DNA of 64,000 bases from Xylogone sp. PMI_703 (Eukaryota; Ascomycota; Leotiomycetes), in assembly GCA_021399445.1 (NCBI GenBank), contig JAJTUQ010000002.1:6944001-7008000 (forward strand), in the 5' to 3' direction. This document shows, piece by piece, positions 22,636 through 33,574 of the stretch; the first letter of the stretch is position 1, and every line of letters begins with the position of its first letter. The translations under genes and the position numbers were made by a program. The notes under the pieces were generated by a model. The model searched no databases and was not told where the DNA came from. It saw only the letters and a program-made list of their open reading frames with translations.

Positions 22636-23685
22636 ATGTTACAATTCTCTGGTTTGATGCGTGAATGGCTGTTCTTTCCAAAAGCATGCCATAGCTTTGT
22701 TAGACGGCTCTCTTCACCCCTCTTCACATATGAATCTCCACCTTCATGCAATACCATATCACCATGTTCTACGCAACAATTCGAAAATATTGTCAATAAG
22801 TTGCTCAGAGATATTGCGTTCAAGCCGCCTCCAGTCTCTGAATGGGAGGTAAATCTCCCCCCATTGGTCATAGAGCATTTCAAGGGACTTGAACTACCAT
22901 CCGAACTCTCTGCAAAAACGTACAAGATGGCAAAATGGGTTTCCATCGGTGTGGTGAGGAGTTACCCATTCGCGGAAGAGGAAGTTCTTGTCTCTATCGG
23001 TATCTTCACCACATATCTCTTCATTATCGATGATTTTGGTAAAGACTTTACCAATGACCTGGAGAATTTCCAGGCAAGACTTCTCAGTGGCGAGCCACAG
23101 CCCAACCTGATTTTGAAGTCTTTCCTCGAATTCATGCCGACAATGAGGACGCTCTATGGGCGATTCGCATGCGATATGATGCTTAAAGCCACAATTGAGT
23201 TTATCGGCGGCTGTTTACTCGAAAACCAGTATGATGGACACATAGAGCCACCACGAACGGCACCTACATTTGCTTCATATTTCCGACTAAAGACAGGATA
23301 TGCAGAACCCTATGCACATTTTCTATTTCCTGAGGCCAAGTACCCAGAAGCTTCTCACTTGCAAGAATATCTACCAATCATCCCGGACTTATTGAATTTC
23401 ATCAATTACTCTAACGATGTCTTGTCTTTCTATAAAGAATCCATTGTGGCTAATGAGCGGTTCAACTACATCTACAACTATTCGCGGACACATGATGTTG
23501 ATATCCACCAATCGCTAGAACGAACATGTAAAGAGGTGGTTGAGAGTGTACGGAATATACGAGCAACGTTATCATCCACTAATAGCCAGATGTTAGAAGA
23601 TGTAGAGCAGTTTCTACAGGGATTTATAGCGTACCATGTGTATGAGTACCGGTACCGCATGAGTGAATTAAGAATCATATATTAA
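22636..23685 (+). CDS. TRI5-family (trichodiene synthase-like) terpene synthase, 349 aa
   Basis: Class I terpene cyclase of the fungal TRI5 family (PF06330), expected to ionise farnesyl diphosphate and cyclise it. It is a single exon. Metal-binding motif 1 is D132-D133-F-G-K-D137, a DDxxxD form rather than the DDxxD of trichodiene synthase. Motif 2 (NSE/DTE) is intact: N260-D261-V-L-S264-F-Y-K-E268. A C-terminal basic R339-Y340-R341 corresponds to the diphosphate-sensing RY of the family. Length is close to that of family members (about 350-390), with a shorter start. Product identity cannot be read; longiborneol-, trichodiene- or other sesquiterpene skeletons are possible. Neighbours are two SDRs, an MpaB-like oxygenase and a Zn2Cys6 regulator, the makings of a compact cluster. 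Confidence 0.9.
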   Translation: MLQFSGLMREWLFFPKACHSFVRRLSSPLFTYESPPSCNTISPCSTQQFENIVNKLLRDIAFKPPPVSEWEVNLPPLVIEHFKGLELPSELSAKTYKMAKWVSIGVVRSYPFAEEEVLVSIGIFTTYLFIIDDFGKDFTNDLENFQARLLSGEPQPNLILKSFLEFMPTMRTLYGRFACDMMLKATIEFIGGCLLENQYDGHIEPPRTAPTFASYFRLKTGYAEPYAHFLFPEAKYPEASHLQEYLPIIPDLLNFINYSNDVLSFYKESIVANERFNYIYNYSRTHDVDIHQSLERTCKEVVESVRNIRATLSSTNSQMLEDVEQFLQGFIAYHVYEYRYRMSELRIIY

Positions 23686-24944
23686 GAAGCTGAATTCTAA
23701 AACGTTTACTTTATCATTACTTCCTCTTTATGTCAATATGCGCGCGTTTTTAATTAAAGAATGCGTTATAGTGTCTATAATTAATCATACCTTATATAAT
23801 TAATAAAATAACTTAACAATGGTACTTATTTATTCCAGCGGGCGTCTGGTAGTTCCGGGGTTAACAGCAATGCGGCACGGACTAAGCGCAACCCCTGAGC
23901 TCCCCGCGGTCCCGCCCCCTCTCTTACAGCCCTAGGGACAATCGCGTCAATGGCCTCGACGAATTCAGCCGCACGACGGACTGACACCAAGATCGGGAAA
24001 GTAAGGGCGCAAATGCTGATAGACCAAGCCACGGCATTTGGTATGACGCGTATTTGATCTACATTCACTCATTGTAATGCCAAGTACTAGATCGAGAAGC
24101 GTGGCTGTTTACACACTTGATTCAATCGAATCTAGACTGAAAAGCGTAGTTATTTGCGTAAGTGATCAAGCCAAGGAGGGAAGGTAAGAATTTGAAATAG
24201 CTACAATCGATTTAGAAGGAGGAGAACGGCTTATACGAAGTATTACAAATTACGTCTCCCATTGCTGGAAAAATAAGAGTAAAGATAGTGTTTTAAGGGA
24301 ATTATCAGAGAGAGAGAATCGAAAGTAAAGAGAAATAGAGAAACAAAGAGCTGAAAGGACAAAATCTTACGGCCGGTGGTAAATACCTCGGTCATCATGA
24401 TCCTCTGTTATAATACTTTCCTTTAAAGGTCCGAGGCATGATACGTCTCTAAACAATAGTTACTAATCACTCAAAACCATTCCATAAATCACACTTCCAT
24501 GTTGCCTTACGTAAACGTAACATATCCGGTAGCTTGACAAATGATTTCAGCGCTAGTTTGTTATGATAGCGTACTTCGTATCATATAAGCGCTAATATAC
24601 TATGATCTACTAGTTCAGCCGTAGTGCCATACTTTCTAGGACCTAATAAGCGTAAGATGATAAGAAAAAATGCCCTGGTGTACATGTAACTAATCTCGTG
24701 ATTAAAAGATTTAATTAAACAGATGTGAATAATACCAGTTTTGCCATGTAGTGGAAGTTGGCCCCTTTTGGCATACACGGAGGGATGATATCCGACTACA
24801 ATTTTCGGTTCTTAATAGGTCCTAAGCATTTTAGATTTAACACTACTAGTTATATAAATAGCTTGTGAAATCTTAAGTTACATGCTAATAATCCTGATAT
24901 TGCTTATTCAAAGTCTTTTTGTAACTTCTATGGCTGTAGAAAAA
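23686..24944. other. AT-rich intergenic stretch with one GC-rich island
   Basis: Between the terpene synthase 3' end and the 3' end of the second SDR. Most of it is very AT-rich. At about 23835-24060 a GC-rich patch interrupts, with an 80-codon open frame on the minus strand (24068-23826) that I cannot assign. A purine-rich GA-repeat-like tract lies near 24306-24360. Confidence 0.45.
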
Positions 24945-26085
24945 TTATACTCCCCGTCCACCATCCACATCTAGCGTAGTGCCGGTTACGAAGGAACTCT
25001 GATCAGACCCAAGATACCATGCGGCGTTAGCAATATCCGATGGCTGCGCGATTCTCTTCATGGGTAGAGAGTCTTCCAGCTTTCGTAGTCTTTCTGCAGA
25101 TTGTGCATCATTTCCAATACTTCTTTGAAGCCTACAAAGTCATATTATTAGACACGTTGACCGAATAGATGCGAGGAACAAACGAACATGGAGGTGTTCC
25201 CCACAGCAGGAGCAATGCAGTTAAAGCGGATTGTAGGTGCGTATTCAAGCGCCATTGTCTTAGATGCTATCTGTAACATTTCTGAGTTTGGGCTTTTGGA
25301 TATAGGTATGAAGCTCTTACGCTAACTGCGCCTTTAGAAGCATTGTAGAAGGCAAATCCGGGCCTGGGACGGGTGCAGCCAGTACTTGAGTGGTATTAGC
25401 TAACACTTCTACCAAAGATGTAGAAATCACACACCTTGTGATGTTAATAAAGGCACCGTTGCCCTGCTCAAGCATTGCAGGAGCAATTACTTGGGCGCTC
25501 AAGAATATAGGCTAAAAATAAGTAAGTTTACGAACGCTACGAAAATGTACCTGTATCCACATCATTACCTTGACATTCAAACTAAATACTTTTTCATACA
25601 AGTCGATAGATTTCGTATGTACAGGCTAAAATATCGTTAGCAGCCAGCTTTGTTCCCTAGCGCAGTCTAAAGCATACGGATGGATCGTAGGTAATACCTA
25701 GAATTTCATGAGATCAGCATTCGATAGTACCCTTAAAGAGGCGGAGAACATAGGCTACCGGCATTATTGACTACCACATCAATTCTCCCATATTGCGTTT
25801 GCGCAATAGATAAAGCTTCCTCCCACGTCTCACGTAAAGTCACATCGCCAAACATGAAATGGATATTCGGATCCGCTTTAGCCTTTGCCTCCGCTTTTAT
25901 TTTATCAATATCAATTATGATAGTTCTGCATCCTTCTTTGCTAAATCGGTCGGCAATCGCTGCTCCGAAACCATCAGCTCCCCCTATGGCGTTGAGTTAG
26001 TCCTAAGGATAGCTAAGCCCGAACAGAGAGAAATCGAGAGAGATATACCTGTGACAATGGCGACTCGTGGGCCTGAAGAAGACAT
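24945..26085 (-). CDS. Short-chain dehydrogenase/reductase, 249 aa, eight exons
   Basis: Classical NAD(P)-dependent SDR of 3-ketoacyl-ACP reductase/glucose dehydrogenase type. Exons 26085-26049, 25983-25759, 25697-25678, 25625-25569, 25511-25435, 25384-25321, 25270-25188 and 25131-24945 keep frame at all seven joins. Motifs: VTGGADGFGAA (TGxxxGxG), GDVTLR, VVVNNAG, INITSTG with the catalytic Ser, RPRPGFAFYNASKGAV with YxxxK, and FNCIAPAVGNTSM. The end is SFVTGTTLDVDGG. Exon 3 is only 20 nt. I chose the acceptor before 25384 because it restores the family's STGxxRPRPG block; a later acceptor would also be in frame but shortens it. It lies at the edge of the terpenoid gene group and may be a second tailoring reductase (inference). 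Confidence 0.87.
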
Positions 26086-27012
26086 CCTAGATGGGAAATT
26101 CGCTTTGGCTCGAAGCGGCATGAAGAATAGCCCCTCTCAAACAATATAGCTAGGGGAGGAAGAAGACCAAGAATAGTGTGGGGAGTGAAGCTTTCCGAGG
26201 AAGCTATCTAGACGTAAGATCCCGGGGGTATGTCATATGCAGAGTGCTCAATCTAGGAGTTCCGGATCTCAAATTTGAATGCCGAATGTAACCATAGCAT
26301 TGATCAAAACTGGGACCTCTGCGGCCTTGGCTTAACATGCGGAGTACTTTCTTGGTATGTTAATATAAATAGCTGTGAAATAATAATCGTTATAAATGCT
26401 TTGGAGGGGTTTGCTGGTCATGGATTAGAAGGACTAGAAGTTGCGATTGAGCGTCTCAGAGCTTGGCTGGGCCATGTGTGCATGAGGCCATCCATTCATG
26501 CAGCCACAACAAATATGTTGCAAAAGCATTCATTCTTCCACTGAAAAGTAATAACTTGAATTCTTTTAAAGCATATAACGGGCTTTAGTATAAAGAACTA
26601 TCATGTTCTCTTGCTCTTCTGTGACGGAAAACCCCCCCTACTTTTGCAAAATCATCAAATATGTACATAGTCCCAACTCACTCTCGATATGAAACTTCAA
26701 AACCTATCATTATATATACGTTACAGACTAGCTGACTAAGTGAGCAAGCAAGTTTCGGAGTAACTAGCGACGCAGATGTAAGAGAGAAATCAAACGAATA
26801 CGCAATTCAATCAGGAGCCATTACTCTGCTGCGTATCAAAAGGTCAAACCATGGTATACTTTGCCCCAATCCATCATATCTCATCATCCATCATAATATG
26901 GTGTGCGCACACAATTATATTCCCCACACCATACCATCATACACGAGAGTATAAACAAACTCAATCATCCTAGACGACGTTAATCCAGGGTGGAAACACC
27001 ATGAAATAAAAC
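26086..27012. other. Intergenic stretch
   Basis: Promoter side of the second SDR and 3' flank of the dioxygenase gene. It contains the perfect 12-bp palindrome GTGTGCGCACAC at 26901-26912. An open frame at 26275-26544 has no protein features that I trust. Confidence 0.45.
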
Positions 27013-29078
27013 TCAATTCCCATTAACAGCAACCTCGCCATTCCCGTTGCTGGCTGCTAGCCCTTTCAACTTCTCCACGATACCGTTCCCGTTAGCATGG
27101 CCATTCTCAGCGGCAGGTGCAGAGGGTGCTTCGGTCTGCAGATCAGGTCGTCCAGCGATGAGATCCAGGCTGTGGTAATAGTCAATTCGCTTCTTCTCAG
27201 CTTCTTTCTCTTCTTTTATGCGGGCAAGGAGCTGTTTTGTGAGAGGATGTGCGGAGAAGTGGTCCTGTGGGTGAGTTAGAGATTTGAAACAGGATAAAGG
27301 GTCCAGAGCGGATTATGGGGCTTACAGGAAGTTTATCCCACACTTTAGGATCAGTTCCTTGAGTGTGGATGACACCGCAGATCTTACGTGCATATTCAGT
27401 GAATAGGAATGTGCGGCAGGACTCAACCATTATGGTCATCTGGTCTTCTTGTAGTCAGTATTTGTAGTACTTGCAGAATACTCGTTACCAGCTGGTAGCT
27501 TGACTCACTTTCTAAAATTCTCCGTGGTTCATTCTCTTGCAGCTTGACCTCCTCAACATACCCGTCGCTGAAGCCTCCATGAGGAGTATGTCCAGCCTCG
27601 TAACTGCATCCACCAGGCTGGAAATCATCTGATCTACCTAGACCATTACCATAGATACAGGCAAGAAGCTCAGAGGCACTGTTGCGGTGAAAGTAAGGAA
27701 GGCGGAAGCAGTTGGTTGCAACATCCCAACGAGGTCCAAACCAAAGGTAGTCAACAAGAGAAACGTTAGGATCGTGTGATTTAGCTGTGAGCACTGTGTT
27801 GACGGAAGGATCAGTGTGATCGATGGTTGTGGCGTTCTGAGAGGCAAATTTAGTAAGGTCATACTGTATATCATGTTAGTATATTGCCCAGCTGTGTATT
27901 TTCAATTGTTCTCATGTGTGACTCTATGAAGTCATCTCTGGTCAAAGAGAGTGAGGTCATTATGGCTTACCTTGTATGGTACGCAGTTTCCGTGCCATGC
28001 CACAACATCAAAAGGACTGTGATCCTGCTCAATCTTGACCAATTTTCCATTGTTCTTCACAACAATCTCGTAGTCTTGATGCAAGTCATCGTCGATAGCA
28101 GCAACTGGGAACAAGAAGTCACGAGGATTGGCCAATCCATGTCCTCCTAGTGGTCCTAGATCGGGTAATTCCCAGGTTGCACCCCAGATCTCACAAATAT
28201 GGCCACGGGCAACAGTGGTTCCAGGTGCAAGGTTGATGGCAAATCGAACACCACGCGGAATCACCATAATTTCACCTGGTTGTAGGAAGATCTTACCCAT
28301 CTCGGTTACGACATCAAGGTTGCCAAGTTGTGGAGTAAAGAGGTAGTCGCCATCAGTGTTGCAGTATGCCTTGTTGGTCATCGATTGATTTATCATGTAT
28401 ACGTAGAGAGCAATACCCTCCCGGAGATTAGGATCCTGAAGTAAAATGTCAATATAAACGATAACAGCGAGAGAGTCGATATCTAGAATATTGAAGGAGA
28501 AAAGCTTACACCGCTGCCGCAGAGCGTGTGGTGACCATCAGTGAAATCAATCTTCTCATCCTCCTTGGGAAGAGGGAATGGCGACCATTCAGCCTGCTCT
28601 GGGAGTGTCTCGACTTCCTTGTTCAACGATAAAAAGCAGTTCTCGATATGTGACTTTGTCTGAATCGGCTTATATCCACCTATAGTAAAATTAGAGAAGG
28701 TACTAGACCTCGAGCAACTCATTTCCATACAGAACCTCCAAATCATCCTAGCACTGAGATGTAGGAAAATCAATAGCACTTACGGTGAGCAGCACTCGGC
28801 CGTGCACGGTACATATAACAGAAGGTATTGTGCGCTCGTGGAGCTGCGAAATAGCTGTATGTTATGCCTTCCGTATATAAACCAAAGCCTCGATCCTGAG
28901 GGTTGTTCTGCGCGATTGGAAGTGCGCCTGGGATCACCTCGCTCTGATGTCTATTGCCCAAGCCAACCTGATATTCATACGGATCATTCTCGCGCGTTGG
29001 CTTTGTGCGCTGAAGGTCGGTATAGTGGAAGACCTTCTGCGGGTCCGTAGCCTTGATGCGGGGCTTGAGGGACGGCAT
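27013..29078 (-). CDS. Homogentisate 1,2-dioxygenase-like ring-cleavage enzyme, 551 aa, six exons
   Basis: Cupin-fold Fe(II) dioxygenase of the homogentisate 1,2-dioxygenase family. Exons 29078-28784, 28679-28510, 28435-27971, 27863-27509, 27444-27326 and 27264-27013 join in frame. Conserved blocks: YQVGLGNRHQSEVIPGALP, FDVVAWHGNCVPYKYDL, and the metal site with YFHRN (His), SELLA (Glu) and TPHGG (His). The family is usually about 430-460 aa; this one has a C-terminal addition of roughly 80-100 residues ending in Asn/Gly/Ala-rich low complexity. No maleylacetoacetate isomerase or fumarylacetoacetase lies nearby, as a tyrosine-degradation cluster would have. Neighbours instead point to maleylacetate and 3-oxoadipate, so the true substrate may be another para-diol such as hydroquinone (inference). 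Start: the ATG at 29078 matches the family; an in-frame ATG at 29243 exists. Confidence 0.85.
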
Positions 29079-29779
29079 CGTGGAAACCGGTATATGGAGA
29101 GATTGGGGATTTAGGAGAGACCGTATTGAAACGTCCGTTATCGAACTTGATTTCGGTTTGTTGAGACGACGAAGGAGAGGTGGAAGGATCCGACAATTCT
29201 CAGGAGAATAAGGCAGAGGAGCCGGTGGAGTAAAGGAGGTCAAGCCAGGCCAAGGGTGCTATTGGGTATATGTATCAGCAGATATGGGGCAGACCTAAGC
29301 TTAGCTCAACGGCAAGAGGAAGAGACTGGCGCAAGCAGCGAAGTCAGGAGCGGAAAGAAGTATGGAGAAAGCAGAGGGCAGAGCAAGACGGCCTGGCTAC
29401 TTAACCAAGGGCCCCGGAGTCGAGTGGTAGCATCCCGGACCAGGCTGGCCTGATTGAAGCACAAGAAACCCGCTTGGCCCGGGATGTGACTTCCTTCAGC
29501 TTCTCCCACGGGCCTGGAGCATTGCTCTGGAACCATTCTGGGCTCATTACTCTGGCTGATCTTGGGCGGTGGCCGAAGTGGTGGAGGAGAGACTGTGTGC
29601 AGTGTGGTGGATGTGGTGCTTGCTAGCGGAATGTGGGGTCGCCCCTGTGGGTCAAACCGTCTGCTCTCCCTGGAATAGCTGCATGCTTGGTTCCTCCCAA
29701 GACATGTATTTTCCTTCTGTTGCTGTAAACAAAGCTGGGGCGTTACCGAAGATGAGGGCTTAGATCGCCTGGGGTTGAC

Positions 29780-29793
29780 CGGTTGGTAAACCG
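29780..29793. promoter_or_regulatory. CGG/CCG inverted repeat
   Basis: CGGTT and AACCG form a perfect inverted repeat around GGTA, a candidate Zn2Cys6 binding site in the dioxygenase/CoA-transferase divergent promoter. Confidence 0.3.
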
Positions 29794-30098
29794 TATGGTA
29801 CAGCTCCTCTATCATGCCAGCATGCCCTCGATGCTGGCGTGAATTGGCTCCCATCGCATTTAGCACGAGTACCGTAATATTCATCCCTACAGTACAAGCA
29901 GGAATAGCTGTATCACTGGGTTCTGCTGTGCCAGGGAGGACCTCCAGTCAGTGTTACTCCCAGGAAAAGATGAGCAAGGATGTGACTTGGAAGTGTCTAG
30001 CGTTGACTGCTCCATGGGATTCTATCTTCCTAGAGAAGCCTAGGAGCACATGCTACTTCATAACTTCAGCAATCGTACGAGTCTGAAGCATCCCCGTC

Positions 30099-30430
30099 TC
30101 ACTGATCCCTCAGATGAAGAATAAGCATATCAGACAGCTCAATCTGATAACTCGGATGCATGTCAGCGTCATCCTGAGCCTCGGCCGCCTCTATGTGGGG
30201 TCCTCTAGCAAGCTGTAGAAACAGTCAGGGTCTGCTGGATCAGCCGCTCCAGATAAAACGCTGGGCTGCTCTCGCATTGTAGTTGGATCTGGGGAAAGCT
30301 CTGGTAGTGTCCCACATGCCTGGTATGGAAGTTATGAGAGACGTTGACTGGTAAAGAAGGCGAAGGCGACGGAGAGGGGAGGTTCGGAGTAACCCCAAGT
30401 GTAATTTTTGGATTATTGCTCTTATTGCGG
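30099..30430 (-). pseudogene. Possible decayed or unresolved coding fragment
   Basis: On the minus strand, one frame reads GHYQSFPQIQLQCESSPAFY and LERLIQQTLTVSTAC before a stop. A second frame then reads ARGPHIEAAEAQDDADMHPS and continues YQIELSDMLILHLRDQ to a stop at 30099. Both look like real protein with a frame change between them, fitting either a decayed gene or an intron I could not place. The family is not recognised. Confidence 0.25.
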
Positions 30431-30980
30431 TTACTTCGCTATACTTCAGCCCTATGGATTCGTTTTCCATGACCTGGGTTTTCCCGTACGAAGGCAATAG
30501 TCTTCCTGGCCTCTTTCTCAAGCGCTCCTTTCATAGACGGCCCTCGCTGAGCGGTCATTGCGGCTATAGGCATAACGAAGAGTGAATACTTCCATGAATA
30601 GTGATTGTAGCCATGATGATGTAGAAATGATGGTAATACAGTAAATCAATGGGAGGTTGCCAGAACTTTCTCATTGCATACCGCAGGGTGCTCGGAAAGC
30701 TTCCGAGGCGGCAGTAGTCTATACAGCAGGCACAAATAGTGCTGTACTTCCGTCATGCACAAATGCCCCACATTCTGCACGCAGTCCAGCACTACCGCGG
30801 TAATGCTATCAGCAAATTCTTGGGCGTTGACATCAACCTCAATCTTATTGCTTCAAATTTTTAACTCATAACATTCTATGACGAGACAAGGTTAATTGAT
30901 TGTAAATTCTAAGGAGTTACATCTCATCTTCCATGAACTTGGATACAACGCAGTTCTCATTCCCATTATAGAGCGCCGAC

Positions 30981-32731
30981 ATGCCTGCCTCTCGCCCCGC
31001 ATTCATCCTCTCCAGATACGCGCGACAGGGCACCTCGTCTACACTACTTCGTCAGTTGCGTAGACATCAGAGTACAACAGCAGCAGCGACAAAGCCAAAG
31101 CTTCCTCTGGAAGGTATCAGGATTTTAGATCTATCAAGAGTGCTCGCTGGCGTAAGCTCTCTCATCTTCTCCTGTCCGATACCGTTCTATCGCCCCGGTC
31201 TAACAAGTGCTTTCGCAGCCATATTGTACACAAATTTTAGGGGATTTAGGGTGAGTTACCTCATTTTTGCACCTCCTTTCTTTTGCAATACGAATCATAA
31301 CTAATCAATATCAAAGTGCAGAAGTCATCAAGATCGAACATCCAACCCGCGGTGACGATACACGCTCTTGGGGTCCACCATATGCCCCTTATAAAGATGG
31401 CCGAACAGGACCTGGAGAGAGTGCATACTACCTTTCGGTATGACTTCTAGTCTATATCAGCCCGATCTATGGTTCAATTATTTGAGTATATCGAATTGCT
31501 GACGGATGGCTCCGTGTACAGGTAAACCGAAATAAAAAGTCACTAGGGCTGTCTTTTAAGGAACCTCTCGGAGTTTCAATTATACAAAAACTTGCCGCAA
31601 AAGCCGATGTTGTAGTCGAGAATTACTTGCCGCGCAGTTTGGAAAAGTACGGACTAGACTATGCAACTCTGGGCAAAGATAATGACAGGTTGATATACGC
31701 CAGTATCACTGGATATGGTCAATTTGGTCCTTATAGCGATCGGGCAGGATTTGACGTTATGGTTGAAGCGTGAGCAGCCTCCACTTTTTCTTGATGGACT
31801 TCTTTCAAGAAATTGAAACTCTCTTGATGCTAATTATATTCATATTAGCGAAATGGGTCTCATGCACATCACCGGTGCTCGAGATGGTCCACCAGTGAAG
31901 GTTGGTGTGGCCGTCACAGATTTAACCACAGGAATGTATGCCGCCAACAGTATCCTTGCAGCACTATTCGAAAGGGAGAGGTCAGGTAAGGGACAGTACC
32001 TTGACGTATGTCTCAGCGACTGCCAAGTTGCAACATTGAGCAACATGGCGGAAAGTGTTCTAGTAACTGGGAAGAGGGATACTGGGAGATGGGGAACTGC
32101 GCATCGTAAGTTTGATTTCATCCACTGTTGGGGATGCCAATTGACAATTTAAAAGCATCAGTAGTTCCTTACCGCGCATTTCGCACTTCCGATGGTGACA
32201 TTCTCTTCGGTGGTGCCAATGACAGATTGTTCGGTGTCCTATCCAAAGGACTAGGAAAACCAGAATGGGCCACGGATGAGCGATTTGCAACCAACTCATC
32301 TCGCGTTGCCAACCGCGACCTGTTAGAGAAGTGGATAGAAGACATCACCACAACCAAGACGACACAGGAATGGCTGGAGATTTTTGACGGCAGTGGACTG
32401 CCATACGCCAAAGTCAACGACTTGATGGATACGATGAATCATTCCCATGGTTAGTTTATCTTTGGTTTTCTTGTTATCAGTACCCCCTTTTCATAATGAC
32501 TTCGACTAATTCCCAGCAGTACAAGCTCGAAATATGGTTATAGAAGTTGACCACCCTTCCTGCGGTCCTCTAAAGTTAATCAACAGTCCGGTTAAATATT
32601 CACGAACCCAACCCACCATTCGCACCCCGCCACCATTACTAGGAGAACATACAGAAGACATCTTGATGAACGAGTTGGGATTTAAGAAAAGCGACATTGA
32701 CGAAATGAAGCAAAACGGTGTGGTTGCGTAA
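30981..32731 (+). CDS. Class III CoA-transferase (CaiB/BaiF; SUGCT-like), mitochondrial, 445 aa
   Basis: Transfers CoA between acyl groups through an aspartyl-CoA thioester; the mammalian SUGCT relative uses succinyl-CoA with hydroxymethylglutarate or glutarate. Exons 30981-31151, 31219-31250 (32 nt), 31317-31437, 31522-31769, 31849-32105, 32156-32449 and 32517-32731 join in frame. Residues 1-30 are Arg/Ser/Thr/Leu-rich without acidic residues ([20 protein letters not shown]), a good mitochondrial presequence. Family blocks: [59 protein letters not shown], and SGYDxxxQ-like [22 protein letters not shown], where the Asp of GFDVM is the likely nucleophile. With a maleylacetate reductase and thiolase alongside, 3-oxoadipate is an attractive acceptor (inference). 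Confidence 0.9.
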
Positions 32732-33574
32732 AAAGGCAGCACAGATATTCATGTAGATATATTGGGGGCTTCCTTGGTTATTAGAGTGGATTCACGGCGC
32801 ATTTGCGTTCATGGATACATAAATGGAGAATGAGGGTTTATAGAGCTGTCTCTAGGGTAAACGGGTAGTTCTAAAACGAGGATTTCTGGGTCAACCTAAT
32901 GTATATATGATATTACTGTATAGTTTGCACTCCTAGAGCGACATCTTTGGGGAATGAAAATGTACTCCAGTTCATTACGGTGGTAGGAATTTTTAATATG
33001 TCTTACCCCAGCGATAAAGGTAATTTTCTACAATCCCTCTATATAATCAAACATTCAAATGGTACTTCCAATAGAAAATAACACATTCAATATTCCTTCC
33101 ATAATCACTATTGATATTCACATTCACTATTTAATATATAGACAGCATCAATTGCGCGCAAAATCCAAAAACTCTACCAACACCTCAGACGGTTCACATC
33201 CGTAGCTTCATGTGGGGCCTCAGGTACATGAACCTCTCCCACACCGAAATGCGGGGAATCCCCGTAACTCAAGCTCCCTGCAAAGCTTCTCCAATCCGGC
33301 AGGGTCCTGATAGCCACTGCCGGAAAGAGTTCGCCGATTGAATGAGGATTGAAACTTTTGTAGTCATTTACTCTTATGTTTCTAACTTGAAAGCCATTGT
33401 TCTGTAAAAAAGCATATCTGATGCGTGCTTAGTAATTGCAGGCTTCTTCCGCTACTTTTGAGTTTTTTGGTATTTCGTTACCGGTTTGGTGCGCAGGCAA
33501 AGCAGATACTCTAGGGAGATATTAATTTTGAGAATTAAGCGTAAAGGCTGCCGTGTGGAAGGAGGTTAGAAACA
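32732..33574. other. Intergenic stretch upstream of carrier
   Basis: 3' flank of the CoA-transferase and promoter of the carrier. ACGG-N7-CCGT at 33189-33203 is a CGG/CCG inverted repeat. No gene is seen. Confidence 0.4.

Larger units (their letters stand above)
29079..30980. promoter_or_regulatory. 1.9-kb divergent interval upstream of dioxygenase and CoA-transferase
   Basis: This head-to-head interval holds both promoters. The first kilobase is GC-richer. It includes an inverted repeat CGGTT-GGTA-AACCG at 29780-29793. A minus-strand stretch at about 30430-30099 looks protein-coding in changing frames (see separate entry). A 192-codon frame at 29884-29306 has no recognisable features and I do not count it. 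Confidence 0.4.

Noticed and set aside
16032..26085. Trichothecene-type toxin cluster
   Set aside because: Only the synthase family is shared; the usual P450s and acetyltransferase are absent, so no such product can be claimed.
26275..26544. 89-codon plus-strand frame upstream of the second SDR
   Set aside because: No recognisable motif, lies in AT-rich promoter DNA, and no splice partner was found.
27013..29078. Reading the dioxygenase as part of a tyrosine/homogentisate degradation cluster
   Set aside because: No fumarylacetoacetase, maleylacetoacetate isomerase or 4-hydroxyphenylpyruvate dioxygenase in the window; neighbours fit 3-oxoadipate chemistry instead.
29306..29884. 192-codon minus-strand frame upstream of the dioxygenase
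   Set aside because: Composition is Pro/Ser/Arg-rich with no domain, no good continuation and a GC-rich promoter location; most likely chance.
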